Below the pieces are notes generated by a model, which was given only the letters and a program-made list of their open reading frames with translations, made no database searches and had not been told where the DNA came from. This document shows, piece after piece, positions 18,751-28,715 of a stretch of DNA of 64,000 nucleotides (its first letter is position 1; the number at the start of each line of letters is the position of its first letter). The stretch covers positions 992,001 to 1,056,000 of the forward strand of contig NZ_SNWM01000002.1 of assembly GCF_004362245.1 (NCBI RefSeq). Reading direction: 5' to 3'. The position numbers and the translations under genes are program-made. This DNA is from Pedobacter duraquae. GTDB lineage: Bacteria > Bacteroidota > Bacteroidia > Sphingobacteriales > Sphingobacteriaceae.

Positions 18751-19689
18751 TTGAATAACCCCTTGGTATCAATTTGCATACCTGCCTATAACTGCGCCGA
18801 GTATATAGGGCCTTGCCTGCAATCTATCGTAAATCAGTCTTACCACAATATTGAAATCATTATTGTGAATGATGGCTCTACCGATAATTCAAGTGCAGTG
18901 ATCCAAACCTGGTGCAACACAGATGCTCGGATTCGACTGATTGAACAGGAAAACAAAGGGGCAGCCGCAGCGCGGAATATAGCGTTCCGGGAATCGCGTG
19001 GAGCGCTGATCAAGTTCATTGACGGCGACGACCTGATCAACCCTGAGATGATTCAAGATCAGGTCAATCTAGTTGATTCTGATGACCACATCATTTCTGG
19101 CAAATGGGGCCGCTTTTACGGCAATGACTTATCAACGTTTAAGCTGAGTACAGAGGCATGTTGGCAAACTTTAACACCTATAAACTGGATCCTTAGCGCC
19201 TGGGAACGTGGCGAGCCGATGACTCAACCTGGAATATTTCTGATTCCGAGAAAACTGATCGATAAATCAGGTTTGTGGAATGAAGAACTGAACCTACTGG
19301 ACGACACCGAATTCTTTAATAGGCTGATGCTCAATGCTGGGCTTATCGTTTTCTGTAGTACCTCGGTTCTTTACTATAGATCTGGAGTCGGCGGACTGTC
19401 GGGTCAGGTGTCACGGGAACATCTCTTATCAGCATACGCTGCGCTGGATGGTGTGACAACGCTCCTTTACAATTCAGATAAGAGTGAGAACGTCGAGAAA
19501 CTTTGTGCGAATATATGGCAAACCTTTATCTTCAATTACTATCCCGCGCAAATGGATCTAATGGAAAAAGCTGAACAAAAGATCAACGCCTTTGGCGGTT
19601 CCTCGTTAAAGATATCCCTCGGTGGTTACAGTAAGTTTCTTGCCAACCTGATAGGCTGGAAAACAGTTAAGAAATTGAAACACAGATGA
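18751..19689 (+). CDS. GT2-family glycosyltransferase
   Basis: A 312-aa GT-A glycosyltransferase with VSICIPAYNCAEYI, IIIVNDGSTDNS, FIDGDDLINPEM as the metal site and LLDDTEFFNRLM on the acceptor side. It begins with TTG 18751, nine bases after the previous stop; there is no upstream in-frame ATG. The C-terminus overlaps the GT4 gene by 4 nt (ATGA). Confidence 0.9.
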   Translation: MNNPLVSICIPAYNCAEYIGPCLQSIVNQSYHNIEIIIVNDGSTDNSSAVIQTWCNTDARIRLIEQENKGAAAARNIAFRESRGALIKFIDGDDLINPEMIQDQVNLVDSDDHIISGKWGRFYGNDLSTFKLSTEACWQTLTPINWILSAWERGEPMTQPGIFLIPRKLIDKSGLWNEELNLLDDTEFFNRLMLNAGLIVFCSTSVLYYRSGVGGLSGQVSREHLLSAYAALDGVTTLLYNSDKSENVEKLCANIWQTFIFNYYPAQMDLMEKAEQKINAFGGSSLKISLGGYSKFLANLIGWKTVKKLKHR

Positions 19690-20702
19690 AGATTGCAATA
19701 ACTGCAGATCCGGGAATACCGGTTCCACCAGAATTTTATGGCGGAATAGAGCGCATTGTAGATCTGCTTGTAACCGGCCTTCATAAGCGTGGCCACGAAG
19801 TTACACTCTTTGCACATGCTGATTCCAAGGTTCCTTGCCGACTCATTCCTTATAAAAATAATAGTACTACAGGTCTTCAGGCACTGGCATCCAATATGCT
19901 GAGCATTAACAGGAGTTTAATCCGTGACAAACAAGACATCGTTCACAGCTTCGGTCGACTCTCCTATTTAGCGCCTATCCTGGGCACGAAAATACCGAAA
20001 ATCATGAGCTATCAACGAGAGCCTACGATTGGTCAAATTAAAAAGGCTATGAAATTAGCCCGACTTGGATCACTATCATTTACAGGATGCAGTAATTACA
20101 TAACCAATCAAATTACGCCGGTTGCACTGGCAGAAACGGTATACAACGGAATAGACTTAACTACTTATACGCCTCAATTCTCTGTCGCAACTGATGCACC
20201 ACTGGTCTTTCTGGGAAGGATAGAGCCGATAAAAGGACCTCATACCGCTATATCGATAGCTTTAAAGACGAACAGAACGCTGATTATTGCCGGGAATATA
20301 CCAAATGAACATAAAACATATTTTGATCAGGAAATCAAACCTCATCTGGGTAAACAAATCACTTACATAGGCGCTGTTAATGATTCACAGAAAAATGTTC
20401 TGCTTGGCAATGCATCAGCCTTATTAATGCCGATACAATGGAACGAACCATTCGGAATTGTGATGATAGAAGCAATGGCCTGCGGAACTCCCGTGCTTGC
20501 GCTGAATCATGGTGCTATTCCAGAAGTTATCAAAAATGGCTTAAATGGGTATACCGGAATAACAGCCGAAGACCTGATCGAAAAAACCGATTTACTTGCC
20601 GGATTAGACAGATCTGCCATCAGAAAAGGTTGTGAAAATAGATTTTCAGCAGACACAATTGTAGATCAATATCTGGCACTCTACGAACGAAGAATAGCAT
20701 GA
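19686..20702 (+). CDS. GT4-family glycosyltransferase
   Basis: A 338-aa GT-B glycosyltransferase. The N-terminus MKIAITADPGIPVPPEFYGG contains the typical glycine loop (FYGGIERIV), and the C-terminal domain has LVFLGRIEPIKGPHTAI and WNEPFGIVMIEAMACGTPV with the E-x7-E donor motif. The N-terminal pattern is like that of several short GT4 enzymes of unknown linkage. ATGA overlaps on both sides show tight coupling to its neighbours. Confidence 0.92.
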   Translation: MKIAITADPGIPVPPEFYGGIERIVDLLVTGLHKRGHEVTLFAHADSKVPCRLIPYKNNSTTGLQALASNMLSINRSLIRDKQDIVHSFGRLSYLAPILGTKIPKIMSYQREPTIGQIKKAMKLARLGSLSFTGCSNYITNQITPVALAETVYNGIDLTTYTPQFSVATDAPLVFLGRIEPIKGPHTAISIALKTNRTLIIAGNIPNEHKTYFDQEIKPHLGKQITYIGAVNDSQKNVLLGNASALLMPIQWNEPFGIVMIEAMACGTPVLALNHGAIPEVIKNGLNGYTGITAEDLIEKTDLLAGLDRSAIRKGCENRFSADTIVDQYLALYERRIA

Positions 20703-21664
20703 CTGAGCAAAAATATAATTTGAATGATGTAACCCTGCAGATCAATATTTCGCCTGGTGATTTAGGGTATGCGGAACAGACTATTCCCTTTTTGTTAGCC
20801 AATCATCGGCAAGTTAAGAACCGGCTACTGATCGTAGACTGCTGCAGACCCCAAAAAACGACGTTACTAGACCCAGATGTAAAATTCCCTTTAGCAGCTT
20901 TTAACAACCGTGTTAAACAATTGATAGAAATAACAGAAAGTTTTAAGGCCAAGGGCTTTTTTTCCTCTGTCTACTATCTTAAGCCCAAAGATCCCTTGAT
21001 AAAAAGGTTGTCAAAAAAATACCTCCGCGGTGTATACGACTGTACACATGGTGCTGGAGGAACAGCCAACATGAGCTATTGGGCAGGTATTGAACTTACA
21101 AAAACTAAATTCGTTTTACATTATGACAGCGATATATTGGTGCATCAAACGAAGGGCTACGACTGGGTAAAAGAAGCGCTTAACTTAATGCAGCAGGATC
21201 AGGATTGTGTAGCAGCAGTACCAAGATTAACACCTCCTACTCAGGATTTGATGGATTTGCCATCATTTCAGGAAGGCAGACCTAATGAATCTCACAATAG
21301 ATATTGGCTTAATGATTTCTTTTCCACACGCCATTTTTTGCTCAACAAGGAGCGATTAGCACAATATTTCCCATTGATAAGCGGCAAATTATTAGTTGAA
21401 CTGCTACTGAGAAAATACCTCAAAAGAGCTTTTCCACTTGATCCTGAAATCATTCTGTTCAGATCTGTTGGCGCAAAAGGAGGTAAACGCATGGTTTTGA
21501 AAACATCGGATGCATGGATCCTGCATCCTGATAAAAAAGGAGATCTGTTTATGCAATTGCTACCGGGAATCATCAAAGCCGTTTCTGAAGGCATCTTCCC
21601 GCTTAAACAAGCGGGATATGAAAATATAAATCTCGAGGCATGGGCAGAATTCCTGAATGATTAA
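20699..21664 (+). CDS. Putative GT-A glycosyltransferase, unrecognised family
   Basis: A 321-aa protein that I cannot place in a named family. It has a GT2-like pattern only in outline: LQINISPGDLGYAEQTIPFLL as first unit, RLLIVDCCRP where the nucleotide strand should end, THGAGGTANMSYWAGI, then FVLHYDSDILVHQTKGYDWV near residue 142 as a clear DxD-type site. The position between two GT4 genes with ATGA overlap upstream and 8-nt overlap downstream makes a sugar-transfer role probable. The lack of the usual DDGST box makes it worth a profile search. Confidence 0.6.
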   Translation: MTEQKYNLNDVTLQINISPGDLGYAEQTIPFLLANHRQVKNRLLIVDCCRPQKTTLLDPDVKFPLAAFNNRVKQLIEITESFKAKGFFSSVYYLKPKDPLIKRLSKKYLRGVYDCTHGAGGTANMSYWAGIELTKTKFVLHYDSDILVHQTKGYDWVKEALNLMQQDQDCVAAVPRLTPPTQDLMDLPSFQEGRPNESHNRYWLNDFFSTRHFLLNKERLAQYFPLISGKLLVELLLRKYLKRAFPLDPEIILFRSVGAKGGKRMVLKTSDAWILHPDKKGDLFMQLLPGIIKAVSEGIFPLKQAGYENINLEAWAEFLND

Positions 21665-22886
21665 CATGAGAATCGTTTTGATTACATCCGGTCAGCCCAG
21701 TACAAATCCAAGAATAGTTAAGGAAGCCGACTCCCTTTCGGAGGCAGGATTTCAGGTAACGTTAATCTACGCCTATTGGACAGCCTGGGCAACCTATCAC
21801 GATGAAATGCTACTTAAAAACAAATCGTGGAAGGCAATTCGAGTTGGGGGCGATCCGCTGCATCAAAAATGGACTTATCTATTCAGTAGGTTATTCTTCA
21901 GGATCAGCAGATTATATGCATCTTTTCTGCCAACAAAATACGCGCAGGCACGAAGCACAGCTTTTCTGATTAAGGAAGCGAAAGCACTAAAAGCAGATCT
22001 TTATATTGCTCACAATTTAGGAGCACTCCCGGCTGCGTTCGAAGCAGCAAAAAAACATAATTCGTTGTTCGGATTTGATGCAGAGGATTTCCACAGGCAA
22101 GAGACAAATACTACTGTCTTGAGCAGAGAATATTTAACAAAAAAACAGCTTGAAGATAAGTACTTGCCAAAGACTGCACAGTTAACTACAAGCAGTCCGC
22201 AAATAGCTGCATTATACAAAACACTTTACCCACAACTCCATCCAGTTACCCTTCTAAATACTTTTCAAAGATCGCTAATACCGGCTGAACCCAGGGATAC
22301 AGCGGATCTTCCAGTAAAGCTATTCTGGTTTTCGCAAACCATTGGGTCCAACAGAGGGCTCGAAAATATTATTCAGTCACTGGGATTATTACCGAAAGAC
22401 AGCTTTGAGTTGCACTTAATGGGAAAAGTAAATCCGGAATACCAGGCGAGTTTGTATAAACAAGCCGACGATGCAAACATCCCATACACCAAAATTAAAA
22501 TACATGATGTAGTAGCCCCGGAAGATATTTTCAGGATCGCACAACAATTTGATATTGGCATTGCCTCAGAGCCCGGTTTTTCCGTCAACAACGAGAATGC
22601 GTTATCAAACAAATTTTTCACCTACCTCCAATGTGGTCTTGTTATGATAGCAAGTGACACGGTGGCACAAAAAAGTTTTTTTGAACAGCATACTACTATC
22701 GGGAAACTTTATCAAAAAGATAACTCCCTACACCTCTCAGAAGTTATTCAAAGTTATATTGCGGACCTCGAAGCATTAAACAATACAAAAAAAAACAACT
22801 ATATGCTTGGTCAGGAATTGGTTAACTGGGAAACAGAGCACAAAAAATTCATCACCTGCATCAGGCAAACATTGATTGAAAAATAG
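21657..22886 (+). CDS. GT4-type glycosyltransferase
   Basis: A 409-aa GT-B protein. IVLITSGQPSTNPRIVKEA is a common opening of Bacteroidota GT4-like enzymes; ADLYIAHNLGALPAA and FDAEDFHRQE follow in the acceptor domain. The C-terminal half has FWFSQTIGSNRGLENIIQS as donor-domain start, but the E-x7-E motif is replaced by GIASEPGFSVNNENALSNK, an EPG-type variant. Starts at ATG 21657 or ATG 21666; the first overlaps the upstream gene by 8 nt. Confidence 0.8.
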   Translation: MINMRIVLITSGQPSTNPRIVKEADSLSEAGFQVTLIYAYWTAWATYHDEMLLKNKSWKAIRVGGDPLHQKWTYLFSRLFFRISRLYASFLPTKYAQARSTAFLIKEAKALKADLYIAHNLGALPAAFEAAKKHNSLFGFDAEDFHRQETNTTVLSREYLTKKQLEDKYLPKTAQLTTSSPQIAALYKTLYPQLHPVTLLNTFQRSLIPAEPRDTADLPVKLFWFSQTIGSNRGLENIIQSLGLLPKDSFELHLMGKVNPEYQASLYKQADDANIPYTKIKIHDVVAPEDIFRIAQQFDIGIASEPGFSVNNENALSNKFFTYLQCGLVMIASDTVAQKSFFEQHTTIGKLYQKDNSLHLSEVIQSYIADLEALNNTKKNNYMLGQELVNWETEHKKFITCIRQTLIEK

Positions 22887-24150
22887 AGCTTTAATTATCA
22901 GTCCATATTTTGCACCCACCAACGCCGCGGATATGCAAAGGATCAGAATGAGCCTCCCCTATTTTAGCAGATATGGCTGGGAAGCTGAAGTGGTAACTGT
23001 AGACGAGAAATTTTCTGATCTTCCGTTAGACAACTTGTTGATGGAATCATTACCAAATGATATCACCGTTCATAAAATTAAAGGCTTTGCAAAAAAATGG
23101 ACAAGCAAAATAGGTTTGGGCAGCATTGCTTTAAGGGCGATGTGGTTTTATTACCAACAGGTAAACATGTTACTTTCAACACGTCAGTTTGATCTTATCT
23201 ATTTCTCTACTACGCAATTTCCGGTATTAACATTAGGCGCATATTGGAAGAGACGTTTTGGGATTCCCTATGTAATAGACATGCAGGATCTATGGCATTC
23301 CGATTATTATCAGGATAAACCAAAAAACCAGCGCCCGCCAAAATATTGGTTTTCATACTCCCTCAACAAATTTCTGGAGCCCATTGCAATGAAAGAAGTA
23401 GGTGGACTGATTAGCGTGTCTGGTGGATATCTGGACATCTTAACTATAAGATACCCCAACCTTCAGCATATTCCTCAGGCAGTTATAACCTTTGGAGCAT
23501 TTAAAAAAGATTTCGATATTGCAGCAAATAATAATCAAACAGAAACCTTTTTAAACAAGAAAGGATTAGTAAATATCGTATACATTGGCCGGGGGGGGCA
23601 TGATTTAGAACCGGCTCTGCGACTGTTACTAAAGGCTATCGAACATAGCAGACTCTCACCAAACCAAATTCACTTCCATTTTATAGGAACGAGTTACGCC
23701 CCTGATGGAAAAGGTATACCCACCATTAAACCATTAGCGGTAGCAGCTGGAATGGATGTCTATATTACGGAACACACCGATAGAATTCCGTATTACCAAA
23801 CGCTAAACACCTTGAAAGAGGCATCTGGCTTATTTATTCCAGGATCCGACGATCAGAACTACTCAGCATCAAAGATCTATCCATATATCATGGCTGAAAA
23901 ACCATTATTAGCTGTATTCCACAAAAATAGTAGCGCGGGTAAGATTATCAGTAACTGCAATGCCGGTACGGTATTCACATTTGATCAAAATGAAGAAATA
24001 ATCATAGCAGGAATGGCTAACTTTCTGACCAGCGTTGTTAACGGACAGCTACCGGAAAACAAGATTAAAATGGAGGAATTCAAAAAATATTCTGCCGAAG
24101 AAATGACACTGAAACAAGTAAATCTGTTTAACAAGGTTATAAATATTTGA
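22876..24150 (+). CDS. GT4-type glycosyltransferase
   Basis: A 424-aa GT-B protein. RALIISPYFAPTNAADMQR opens it as in WbuB-like GT4 enzymes, IPYVIDMQDLWHSDYY sits at the end of the acceptor domain (the usual DLWP-like block), VNIVYIGRGGHDLEPAL starts the donor domain, and SASKIYPYIMAEKPLL is where the donor-binding loop falls. It starts with TTG 22876, 11 nt before the preceding stop. The end shares TTGA with the next gene. Confidence 0.82.
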   Translation: MKNRALIISPYFAPTNAADMQRIRMSLPYFSRYGWEAEVVTVDEKFSDLPLDNLLMESLPNDITVHKIKGFAKKWTSKIGLGSIALRAMWFYYQQVNMLLSTRQFDLIYFSTTQFPVLTLGAYWKRRFGIPYVIDMQDLWHSDYYQDKPKNQRPPKYWFSYSLNKFLEPIAMKEVGGLISVSGGYLDILTIRYPNLQHIPQAVITFGAFKKDFDIAANNNQTETFLNKKGLVNIVYIGRGGHDLEPALRLLLKAIEHSRLSPNQIHFHFIGTSYAPDGKGIPTIKPLAVAAGMDVYITEHTDRIPYYQTLNTLKEASGLFIPGSDDQNYSASKIYPYIMAEKPLLAVFHKNSSAGKIISNCNAGTVFTFDQNEEIIIAGMANFLTSVVNGQLPENKIKMEEFKKYSAEEMTLKQVNLFNKVINI

Positions 24151-25286
24151 AAAAGCTAGCGATCGTAACAACCCACCCTATCCAGTATTACGCGCCGGTA
24201 TTTAAGCTATTGGCAGCTCAACTTGAGTTGAAAGTATTTTATACGGCAGGGAAAAGTCAGGCGGTTTACGATCACGGGTTTCGGCAGCATGTTGAATGGC
24301 ACTTACCTTTACTGGAGGGCTATAATTTTGAATTCATAGAAAATCCAGCAAAAGACCCGGGCTCGCATCACTTCAACGGTGTTGCAGGCACAAATATCCT
24401 GGCCAGAATTGAAGATTTCGATCCTGATGTATTGTTAGTTTATGGCTGGGCTTATAAAGATCACCTTAAAGTGCTCAGGCATTTTAAAAATAAGATTTCT
24501 ATTCTATTTCGTGGCGACTCAACACTAACAGACCGGCTCCCTTTCTGGAAATTAACACTGAAGTCCTTGCTGTTGACATGGGTCTACAAGCACGTTGACC
24601 ATGCACTGTATGTAGGAATGCAAAATAAACAGTACTTCAAAAAATATGGCATAAAAGAATCTCAACTTAGCTTTGCCCCTCACGCTATAGATAATGAAAG
24701 GTTTGCTGATCCAAGGGCAGAAGAGGCAATGGATCTGAGGGAAAGCCTTGGAATTACGTCATCCGCTATTCTTGTACTTTTTGCAGGAAAATTAGAGCCC
24801 AAGAAAGATCCGACGGCCTTGATTGACGCCTTTCTGTCACTTGATAATGAACACGTTGAGCTCCTGTTTGCTGGGAGTGGAATGTTAGAGCAGGAGCTTA
24901 AAAACAAAGCCAGAGCGTCAAATAATCGTAAAATACATTTTCTGCCCTTTCAGAACCAACCGCAGATGCCGGCATTATACCAGGCATGTGACTTATTTTG
25001 CCTCCCATCAAAAGGCCCCGGAGAAACCTGGGGACTGGCAATTAATGAAGCAATGGCCGCCGGAAAAGCCATTCTTACATCCAATTGCACCGGAGCCGCT
25101 GCCGACCTTGTAGATGATACAAACGGGAAGGTCTTCGACGTTAATGATCCCACAGATTTGAAGCGTAAATTAGAAGAGCTGACACAGGGTAAGCATTTAT
25201 TAAAAAAAATGGGTGAAGTCTCGGCAATTAAAATAAAAAAATGGAATTTTGAAACGCAGGTTAAAGAAATTATAGCACATGTTTAA
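24147..25286 (+). CDS. GT4-family glycosyltransferase
   Basis: A 379-aa GT-B glycosyltransferase. KLAIVTTHPIQYYAPVFKLL is a recognisable start for a GT4 subgroup, VLVLFAGKLEPKKDP-like sequence begins the donor domain, and GETWGLAINEAMAAGKAIL carries the E-x7-E motif. It starts with TTG 24147, giving a TTGA overlap with the upstream gene. It overlaps the Wzy-like gene by 8 nt. Confidence 0.92.
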   Translation: MKKLAIVTTHPIQYYAPVFKLLAAQLELKVFYTAGKSQAVYDHGFRQHVEWHLPLLEGYNFEFIENPAKDPGSHHFNGVAGTNILARIEDFDPDVLLVYGWAYKDHLKVLRHFKNKISILFRGDSTLTDRLPFWKLTLKSLLLTWVYKHVDHALYVGMQNKQYFKKYGIKESQLSFAPHAIDNERFADPRAEEAMDLRESLGITSSAILVLFAGKLEPKKDPTALIDAFLSLDNEHVELLFAGSGMLEQELKNKARASNNRKIHFLPFQNQPQMPALYQACDLFCLPSKGPGETWGLAINEAMAAGKAILTSNCTGAAADLVDDTNGKVFDVNDPTDLKRKLEELTQGKHLLKKMGEVSAIKIKKWNFETQVKEIIAHV

Positions 25287-26739
25287 CAATCAGTTTGCAA
25301 ACATTTCGAAAGAAAAAATTCTGCTGCCCATCTATTTTCCGGTACTGCTTGCGTATATATTCCAGTTTAGCCCGGTAACCTCCTATCTGATTTCATGGCT
25401 TGGGACTTTCATGATCTTTTATTGGACTATTTTATCGCCGGTAAAATATATACAGCTCGACCTTCCTTTAAGCAAACAGATCATGCGCCCGATCGTTCTG
25501 ACTCAACTGGTGTTTGCCGGATTTATGTGTTCCACGTCTATATTTTTCTTTATGGATCACCTGGGATACCAATATTTCAGCAGGGTCAATGGCCAGTTTT
25601 TTATCCCCAATGCACTTACAGAGAACATTGCTGCCTGCCAGCGTTATTGTCTGGTTGCACACGTGGCGTTAGTAACAGGCCTAATCTGGGCAACAAAGCT
25701 GGATCTCAAAATAAAATATATTTTCAAAGTAGACACTGATAAGATCCTTATTCAGATTTGCGGATTTTCATACCTTCTTGGAATCGTGTTATCCAGAATA
25801 TCTGCAGTAGTTCAATTCTCTTACATGTTCATTTTCATGTCCCTATTTGCGGGATCATTAACGCTCGTGAAAGGAATAGTAAAGAAACGACCAAATTTGG
25901 TTGCCATAGGTGGTGGCGTATTTCTTTTCAACCTGGTTGCGGCCACCTTATCAGGATACAAAGAAAGCGTAATCAACAACCTGCTTATTTTGGTCTTTTT
26001 ATTGTTTCCATACTACAAGAAATTCATTCTCCTGATCTCCATTCCTCTGATATGTCTGTTATTATATATCTTGCCAACGTTAGCAAATACAATACGAAGT
26101 CAGTCCTGGTCGGGAGAAACGACTGCAGAAGAAGCCAGAGATGATGCCTATGATGTCTTGACTAATGAAGATAATATCAATGACATCCACGAAACGAACT
26201 GGCAGTTTCTCACAAACAGGCTAAGCGAGATCAACATGTTTACACAGTATGTGGAACACGTTCCTTCGGCACATCCATACTACGGATTTGAGATTCTCAA
26301 AGATTCCTTTTATGCTTTGATTCCAAGATTTCTCTGGTCGGGAAAACCAAACACGGAGCAGGTTTCAATGGAACGCGTGTACGAATCCAATGTAGCAAAC
26401 AGGCTCTCGTCGGTATCTGCTAAAACCAGACCTGTTGTAGATGGATATCTGAGCGCAGGAGTGTTCGGCATTTTTGTATCTATGTTAATCTATGGATACC
26501 TCACGCAATGGCTGTGCAATCAGGCGGAATCTCTTTTTGGCGGTTATGAAATGGGATGTATTATTGTTTTTAATGGCATTTTTCAACAACTCTGGCGCGG
26601 CAATAACTGGGAATTTCTGTTGAATAATATCCTATACGGTTATATCCTGTTGGTTGTACTTTTTAATCTGCTTAAACAAAAAAATATCCTGGTTAGAACC
26701 CTCCCTGATGAAGAACATACAAATCAGTCCTTCTTATAA
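25279..26739 (+). CDS. Wzy-like polysaccharide polymerase, probably exosortase-associated
   Basis: A 486-aa integral membrane protein with about ten hydrophobic segments and a longer soluble loop near residues 275-345, a layout typical of Wzy O-antigen polymerases and related ligases. The loop includes SQSWSGETTAEEARDD and PSAHPYYGFEILKDS, and RFLWSGKPNTE follows it, as in proteins of the kind that NCBI names exosortase Y-associated Wzy-like. No sequence motif is diagnostic in this group; the call rests on topology, position in the glycan locus and the exosortase gene two genes downstream. It may polymerise or ligate glycan in the periplasm. Confidence 0.75.
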   Translation: MFNNQFANISKEKILLPIYFPVLLAYIFQFSPVTSYLISWLGTFMIFYWTILSPVKYIQLDLPLSKQIMRPIVLTQLVFAGFMCSTSIFFFMDHLGYQYFSRVNGQFFIPNALTENIAACQRYCLVAHVALVTGLIWATKLDLKIKYIFKVDTDKILIQICGFSYLLGIVLSRISAVVQFSYMFIFMSLFAGSLTLVKGIVKKRPNLVAIGGGVFLFNLVAATLSGYKESVINNLLILVFLLFPYYKKFILLISIPLICLLLYILPTLANTIRSQSWSGETTAEEARDDAYDVLTNEDNINDIHETNWQFLTNRLSEINMFTQYVEHVPSAHPYYGFEILKDSFYALIPRFLWSGKPNTEQVSMERVYESNVANRLSSVSAKTRPVVDGYLSAGVFGIFVSMLIYGYLTQWLCNQAESLFGGYEMGCIIVFNGIFQQLWRGNNWEFLLNNILYGYILLVVLFNLLKQKNILVRTLPDEEHTNQSFL

Positions 26740-27853
26740 GCCAGCATACTATTATGGGGGCCCGACTATGTCGGTATCTAAATTATGTGAAGAACTGGTT
26801 AAGGCCGAAACACCAGTAACAGTATTGACAACAACTGCAAATGGAGCTGCGGAATTGCCTGCGGGGTCTCGGATTATTGATGGTGTTCCTGTCCATTATC
26901 ATCCCAGAATGACTGGCGATCCTACCCATTTCTCTCCCAGCCTGCTAAAAACACTGGATAGAACGCTGAAGCTAAGTCGATCCCACCAAACGATTGTGCA
27001 TATTCATTCCTGGTGGAATCTTGTAACTATATTTTCTTGCTGGATTGCAAAACGCAGAAAAGTAGCAGTATTGTTATCGCCAAGGGGAATGTTAACCACC
27101 TATACCCTGGGCAATAGAAATACTGGAATGAAACATATCATACACAGTTTACTTGGCAAGTCTTTGTTAAAATACAGCCATATACATGCAACAAGTGCTA
27201 AAGAAAAACAGGATCTTCTAAAAATCATTAAACCAAAAAGCATCACCGTAATTCCAAATTTTGTACGCTTCCCTCAAGAGCCACAAGCTGCAAGATCAGT
27301 TGCTGACGGCGCTCTTCAATTATTATTTCTCTCACGGATTGAAGAAAAAAAGGGCCTGGATATATTGTTTAAAGCCTTGAGTCAGGTTAATTTTGAATGG
27401 CAGTTAGCTATCGCAGGATCAGGAACAGCATCTTATGTTGATAACTTAAAACATATTGCCAGCGAATTAAATATCGGCCAGTTTATTTCCTGGAAGGGGC
27501 ACATTACAGACGAAGATAAATTTAGCGTAATGGAAAACCACGACTTGCTTGTTCTTCCATCTCACAATGAAAATTTTGCAAATGTCGTCATAGAATCGTT
27601 GGCTGTTGGCACTCCGGTACTACTATCAGATCGGGTTGGGTTATCAGAATACATTATCGAACAACAATTGGGCTGGATATCGAAACTTAACCCGAAAGAA
27701 TTTGCCCACACTTTACAACAGATTCATGCTGATAAATCTCAACTGGATAAAATCAGATCAAGAGCACCCGCTATCATCAGACGTGATTTTAACGAAATAA
27801 AAATTGTGGATCAATATATCGACCTTTACAACCGTATCTTAACAAATGGCTGA
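26708..27853 (+). CDS. GT4-family glycosyltransferase
   Basis: A 381-aa GT-B glycosyltransferase. IQISPSYKPAYYYGGPTMSV is the standard GT4 opening, LFLSRIEEKKGLDILFKAL begins the donor domain, and HNENFANVVIESLAVGTPVL carries the donor motif. The longest frame starts at 26654 inside the Wzy-like gene; ATG 26708 still overlaps it by 32 nt but is needed to keep the conserved first strand. ATG 26768 would remove it. It overlaps the next GT2 gene by 8 nt. Confidence 0.9.
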   Translation: MKNIQISPSYKPAYYYGGPTMSVSKLCEELVKAETPVTVLTTTANGAAELPAGSRIIDGVPVHYHPRMTGDPTHFSPSLLKTLDRTLKLSRSHQTIVHIHSWWNLVTIFSCWIAKRRKVAVLLSPRGMLTTYTLGNRNTGMKHIIHSLLGKSLLKYSHIHATSAKEKQDLLKIIKPKSITVIPNFVRFPQEPQAARSVADGALQLLFLSRIEEKKGLDILFKALSQVNFEWQLAIAGSGTASYVDNLKHIASELNIGQFISWKGHITDEDKFSVMENHDLLVLPSHNENFANVVIESLAVGTPVLLSDRVGLSEYIIEQQLGWISKLNPKEFAHTLQQIHADKSQLDKIRSRAPAIIRRDFNEIKIVDQYIDLYNRILTNG

Positions 27854-28715
27854 TTTCACATTCATAATTTTGACTTTTAATGAGGCGCAAAATTTGCCCA
27901 GGCTACTGCAATCCATAGCGGGTCTGGATGCGAAAACCTACGTAATGGACTCAGGCAGTACCGACCACACCTTGGAAATCTGTCGCGAATACGGAGTCAT
28001 TACCGCATATCAACCTTTCGAAAACCATCCCAAACAATGGGACGCCGCCCTCAACCACTTTGACATCGGTACACCCTGGGTTATCGGATTGGATGCTGAT
28101 CAAATTGTAACCCCTGAGCTCTATCAGCTCCTTGCTGATTTCAGAGATGAAAATTACAGATCGATCAACGGCATATATTTTAACCGCAAGTACTATTTTA
28201 AAGGAAAATGGATTAAACATGGCGGCTATTCCCCAATTTATCTGCTCAAAATGTTCAGGTATGGAAAAGGATACTCAGATTTAAATGAAAACATGGATCA
28301 TCGTTTTATCATAGAAGGTGATTCCACAATTTGGAAAAAAGGCTATATCCTGGAGGAGAATATAAAAGAAAATGATATCGGCTTTTGGATAGCCAAGCAC
28401 AACAGGTATAGTGATCTTTTAGCTGAAGAAGAAGTAGAACGCATCCAACTGTTGAGAACACAAACATTAAAACCAGCATTCTTTGGATCACCCGACCAAC
28501 GAAAAGCGTGGTTAAAGCGGATGTGGTGGCGTTTACCCAGATATCTAAGACCTTTCTTATATTTTGGATATAGGATGACTTTCAAACTTGGTTTTCTTGA
28601 CGGCAGGATTGGAATACTATTTCATTTTCTACAAGGTTTCTGGTTCAGGATGATTGTAGATGTGAAAATTGAAGAAAAATTGGCAATTTTGAAAACTAAT
28701 AGCCGACAAAATTGA
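27846..28715 (+). CDS. GT2-family glycosyltransferase (WaaE/KdtX-like)
   Basis: A 289-aa GT-A glycosyltransferase. FTFIILTFNEAQNLPRLL and VMDSGSTDHTLEICREYG are typical of the WaaE/KdtX subgroup of GT2, and WVIGLDADQIVTPEL is the metal site. The middle has IYFNRKYYFKGKWIKHGG. The last 80 residues are hydrophobic and basic (LRPFLYFGYRMTFKLGFLDGR) and may sit on the membrane. It ends in the TTGA that starts the exosortase gene, so the two are coupled. It often occurs beside exosortase genes in Bacteroidota; that is recall, not something shown here. Confidence 0.88.
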   Translation: MADFTFIILTFNEAQNLPRLLQSIAGLDAKTYVMDSGSTDHTLEICREYGVITAYQPFENHPKQWDAALNHFDIGTPWVIGLDADQIVTPELYQLLADFRDENYRSINGIYFNRKYYFKGKWIKHGGYSPIYLLKMFRYGKGYSDLNENMDHRFIIEGDSTIWKKGYILEENIKENDIGFWIAKHNRYSDLLAEEEVERIQLLRTQTLKPAFFGSPDQRKAWLKRMWWRLPRYLRPFLYFGYRMTFKLGFLDGRIGILFHFLQGFWFRMIVDVKIEEKLAILKTNSRQN

